Assembly (NCBI GenBank): GCA_018062385.1
Contig: JAGOSI010000003.1
Coordinates: 1 to 37,132 of the forward strand
Length of the DNA stretch: 37,132 nt
Direction of reading: 5' to 3'
From: Minisyncoccota bacterium
GTDB taxonomy: Bacteria; Patescibacteriota; Minisyncoccia; Phycocordibacterales; UBA918
The position numbers and the translations under genes were made by a program. The first letter of the stretch is position 1, and each line of letters begins with the position of its first letter. This document shows, in pieces, positions 35,947-37,132 of the stretch. Below the pieces are notes generated by a model. The model worked only from the letters and a program-made list of their open reading frames with translations, did no database searches and had not been told where the DNA came from.

Positions 35947-36369
35947 ATGAGTCAAATACCAAATTGTTTTTACCGTGTCAGTGTTAAAGCTTTAGTTCTA
36001 AACGAGACAAAAGATAAATTTTTACTCTGTAAAGAGGAGGGAGGGAGATGGGAACTACCTGGCGGCGGTTTGGATTGGGACATTACACCTCAAGAAGATT
36101 TACCTAGAGAATTAATGGAAGAAATGGGGCTGAAAGCAGTTTACATAGCAAACAACCCTAGCTACTTCATAACTGGCAGGAGTACAAACCACCCCGAAAT
36201 AAGGATCGCTAATGTTTTGTATGAAACTAAATTAGAGCATTTAAATTTCACACCTTCAGATGAATGTATTGAAATACGCTTTGTTAATAAAGATGATGTT
36301 GAGGGCATGGAGCTTTTTGATGGACCTAAAAAACTTTTAGGAATGTTTGATCCTGCAAATCATCAATAA
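35947..36369 (+). CDS. Nudix hydrolase
   Basis: A 140-residue Nudix-fold protein, expected to hydrolyse a nucleoside diphosphate linked to another group; the substrate cannot be told. The Nudix box reads GGLDWDITPQEDLPRELMEE followed by MGL: RELMEEMG keeps the catalytic/metal-binding REUxEE core, but the first Glu of the GX5E part is Ile. An N-terminal strand (VSVKALVLNETKDKFLLCKEEGGRWELPGG) and FDGPKKLLG near the end are typical. There is no SD; an AT-rich ATAAAAT lies 6 nt before the ATG. It lies between two 20-nt direct repeats, between tRNA-Gly and the CsoR gene, so it may be a later insertion. Confidence 0.88.
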   Translation: MSQIPNCFYRVSVKALVLNETKDKFLLCKEEGGRWELPGGGLDWDITPQEDLPRELMEEMGLKAVYIANNPSYFITGRSTNHPEIRIANVLYETKLEHLNFTPSDECIEIRFVNKDDVEGMELFDGPKKLLGMFDPANHQ

Positions 36370-36394
36370 AAGTTCTAACATCGTCCCACAAGGT

Positions 36395-36414
36395 GCACAG
36401 TCAACATGAAAAGC
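36395..36414 (+). repeat. 20-nt direct repeat flanking the Nudix gene (right copy)
   Basis: GCACAGTCAACATGAAAAGC, 19/20 identical to 35620-35639. Confidence 0.65.
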
Positions 36415-36437
36415 TGTCCCGAAAGGACGGCTTTTTT
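36409..36437 (+). terminator. Terminator of the Nudix gene
   Basis: AAAAGC/GCTTTT plus GTCC/GGAC with a short A-rich loop (CGAAA), followed by TTTTTT. Confidence 0.75.
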
Positions 36438-36499
36438 GTTGTATTTGTGCAACATGAAAGAACATATTTCGAGAGCAATTGAGCCAGAATATGTAAAGT

Positions 36500-36527
36500 T
36501 TGCATACCCCCCTAGGTATGTTACACT
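36500..36527 (+). promoter_or_regulatory. csoR promoter with operator-like palindrome
   Basis: TTGCAT (36500-36505), 16-nt spacer, TACACT (36522-36527). The palindrome CATACC (36503-36508) / GGTATG (36515-36520) with a C-rich centre (CCCCTA) overlaps the -35 and spacer. It resembles CsoR-family operators, so autorepression is likely. Confidence 0.65.
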
Positions 36528-36534
36528 AGTACAT

Positions 36535-36786
36535 ATGCAACCAGATAAACAAAATTTAATTCACCACATTAGTCGTCTTGAGGGGCAGTTGGCATCAATT
36601 AAGAAAGAGTTAATTGCTACAGAATCAGACTGTGAAAAAGCGGCACTTACTCTTAAAGCTGCTTCGCGTTCATTTTCAACTTTACGAATGTCCTTCGTAT
36701 CTTGTTTTCTAGAACATAAATATTTTTCTAAAAAACCAGATTCTGACTCTACATACAAAGCTCTTATACAAGTAATAAATGCTTAA
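36535..36786 (+). CDS. CsoR/CstR-family metal- or persulfide-sensing repressor
   Basis: An 83-residue DUF156-family repressor (CsoR, RcnR, FrmR, CstR type). The family core LIHHISRLEGQLASIKKELI and the helix with the sensor Cys are clear. Sensing residues by position are C33, C57 and H61. CsoR uses Cys-His-Cys at similar spacing, while CstR uses two Cys. Here C57 takes the place near the usual His and H61 that of the second Cys, so the ligand set differs. The open frame starts at 36406, but the correct start is ATG 36535: TACACT lies 7 nt before it, and the extra 43 residues contain a terminator. The next gene is a rhodanese 3 bp on, favouring sulfur (persulfide) sensing over copper. Confidence 0.85.
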   Translation: MQPDKQNLIHHISRLEGQLASIKKELIATESDCEKAALTLKAASRSFSTLRMSFVSCFLEHKYFSKKPDSDSTYKALIQVINA

Positions 36787-36789
36787 ACT

Positions 36790-37132
36790 ATGAAACATAT
36801 TTCAATTAATGCTTTTAAAGAGGTAATAGAAAGCGAAGCTAATAACTCAACTGTTGATTTTATAAATGTCTGTACACCAGCTGAATACAAAGAGAAGCAC
36901 ATAAAGGGTGTAAGAAGTGTTCCGCTTGATATTATTCATACCCGAATTGGTGAGTTTAATAAAAAGAAAACTGTCTACATTCATTGCCGTTCTGGAAACA
37001 GAGGTCGGCAAGCAATTGAAAAACTTCAGGATCTTGGAGTGACAGCTGAGCTGGTGAATGTTGAAGGGGGTCTTTTGGCGTGGGAGGAGGCAGGTTTTCA
37101 AACCGAAACTAATGTTAGTACCAACCGTATTC
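36790..37132 (+). CDS. Rhodanese-domain sulfurtransferase (3' end outside window)
   Basis: The frame is open from ATG 36790 to the window edge (114 codons). It is a single rhodanese domain so far: DFINVCTPAEYKEKHIKGVRSVPLD (substrate-entry region with AEYxxxHIxGA-like motif), then the active-site loop YIHCRSGNRGRQA (catalytic Cys in CRSGNR) and NVEGGLLAWEEAGF. It transfers sulfane sulfur through a Cys persulfide. It starts 3 bp after the CsoR-family stop, so both are under the same operator. More domains may follow beyond the edge, as in CstA-type fusions. The pair is a probable persulfide response operon. Confidence 0.88.
   Translation, partial: MKHISINAFKEVIESEANNSTVDFINVCTPAEYKEKHIKGVRSVPLDIIHTRIGEFNKKKTVYIHCRSGNRGRQAIEKLQDLGVTAELVNVEGGLLAWEEAGFQTETNVSTNRI

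Noticed and set aside
36406-36534. N-terminal extension of the CsoR-family gene
   Set aside because: It includes the Nudix terminator, the operator and the promoter. The family starts at ATG 36535.
1-37132. CRISPR array, insertion sequence or rRNA
   Set aside because: I saw no regular repeat-spacer pattern, transposase motif or rRNA segment.

Overview
The window looks like chromosomal DNA of a low-GC member of the Patescibacteria (CPR), most likely a parcubacterial lineage. This is an inference from gene content and style, not a database match. Evidence includes short intergenic gaps, a membrane-anchored Clp ATPase beside a small membrane protein, a DUF2339 protein, an ECF sigma factor followed by a DUF5667 protein, an rpsO-NYN-pnp order, and many start codons sitting 6-9 nt after a TATAAT-like box with no Shine-Dalgarno (SD) sequence. 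TGA is used as a stop (for example at 14399-14401), so the code is standard.

Left part (1-23.2 kb) is mostly minus strand. It holds two membrane or envelope proteins of unknown function (the first cut by the window edge), rsmA, a PcrA/UvrD helicase, comM/yifB, a DksA-like protein, a proline-rich membrane protein, pnp, a NYN-domain protein and rpsO. After these come two tandem M14 peptidases (one apparently catalytically dead), a Clp ATPase with its partner, cspA and a DUF4870 protein. Plus-strand exceptions are a LysM-M23 peptidase, a Xer recombinase and the DUF2339 protein.

Centre (23.3-28.2 kb) carries exoA, cca, tRNA-Arg, an HTH/LAGLIDADG-like gene, tRNA-Gly, yraN and tRNA-Pro. Two clusters of DnaA-box-like 9-mers (24136-24171 and 27291-27329) lie in opposite orientation and share a 13-nt core and the 9-mer TAAAGGACA. 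Six parS-like sites lie at 27393-27997. Genes point mostly left on the left of this point and mostly right on the right. I read this as a candidate replication origin and ParB centromere, although dnaA, dnaN and parB are not in the window.

Right part (28.2-37.1 kb) is mostly plus strand: a small two-gene ORFan operon, a CorA transporter, an alpha/beta hydrolase, the sigma/DUF5667 pair, an ORFan block, a membrane-tethered trypsin-like protease (minus), a second tRNA-Gly with repeated 3' flanks, a Nudix hydrolase and a CsoR-family repressor with a rhodanese (cut by the window edge). The ORFan block (32.6-34.3 kb) contains two similar modules: consensus promoter, tiny leaderless ORF, strong terminator hairpin, then a gene with a clear SD. 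This could be a pair of leader-peptide attenuators and is the least explained part of the window.

Genes for translation and RNA metabolism (rsmA, rpsO, pnp, cca, tRNAs), repair (pcrA, exoA, xer) and envelope maintenance (M23, M14, Clp, protease) make up the housekeeping content. No CRISPR array, insertion sequence or rRNA gene was seen.
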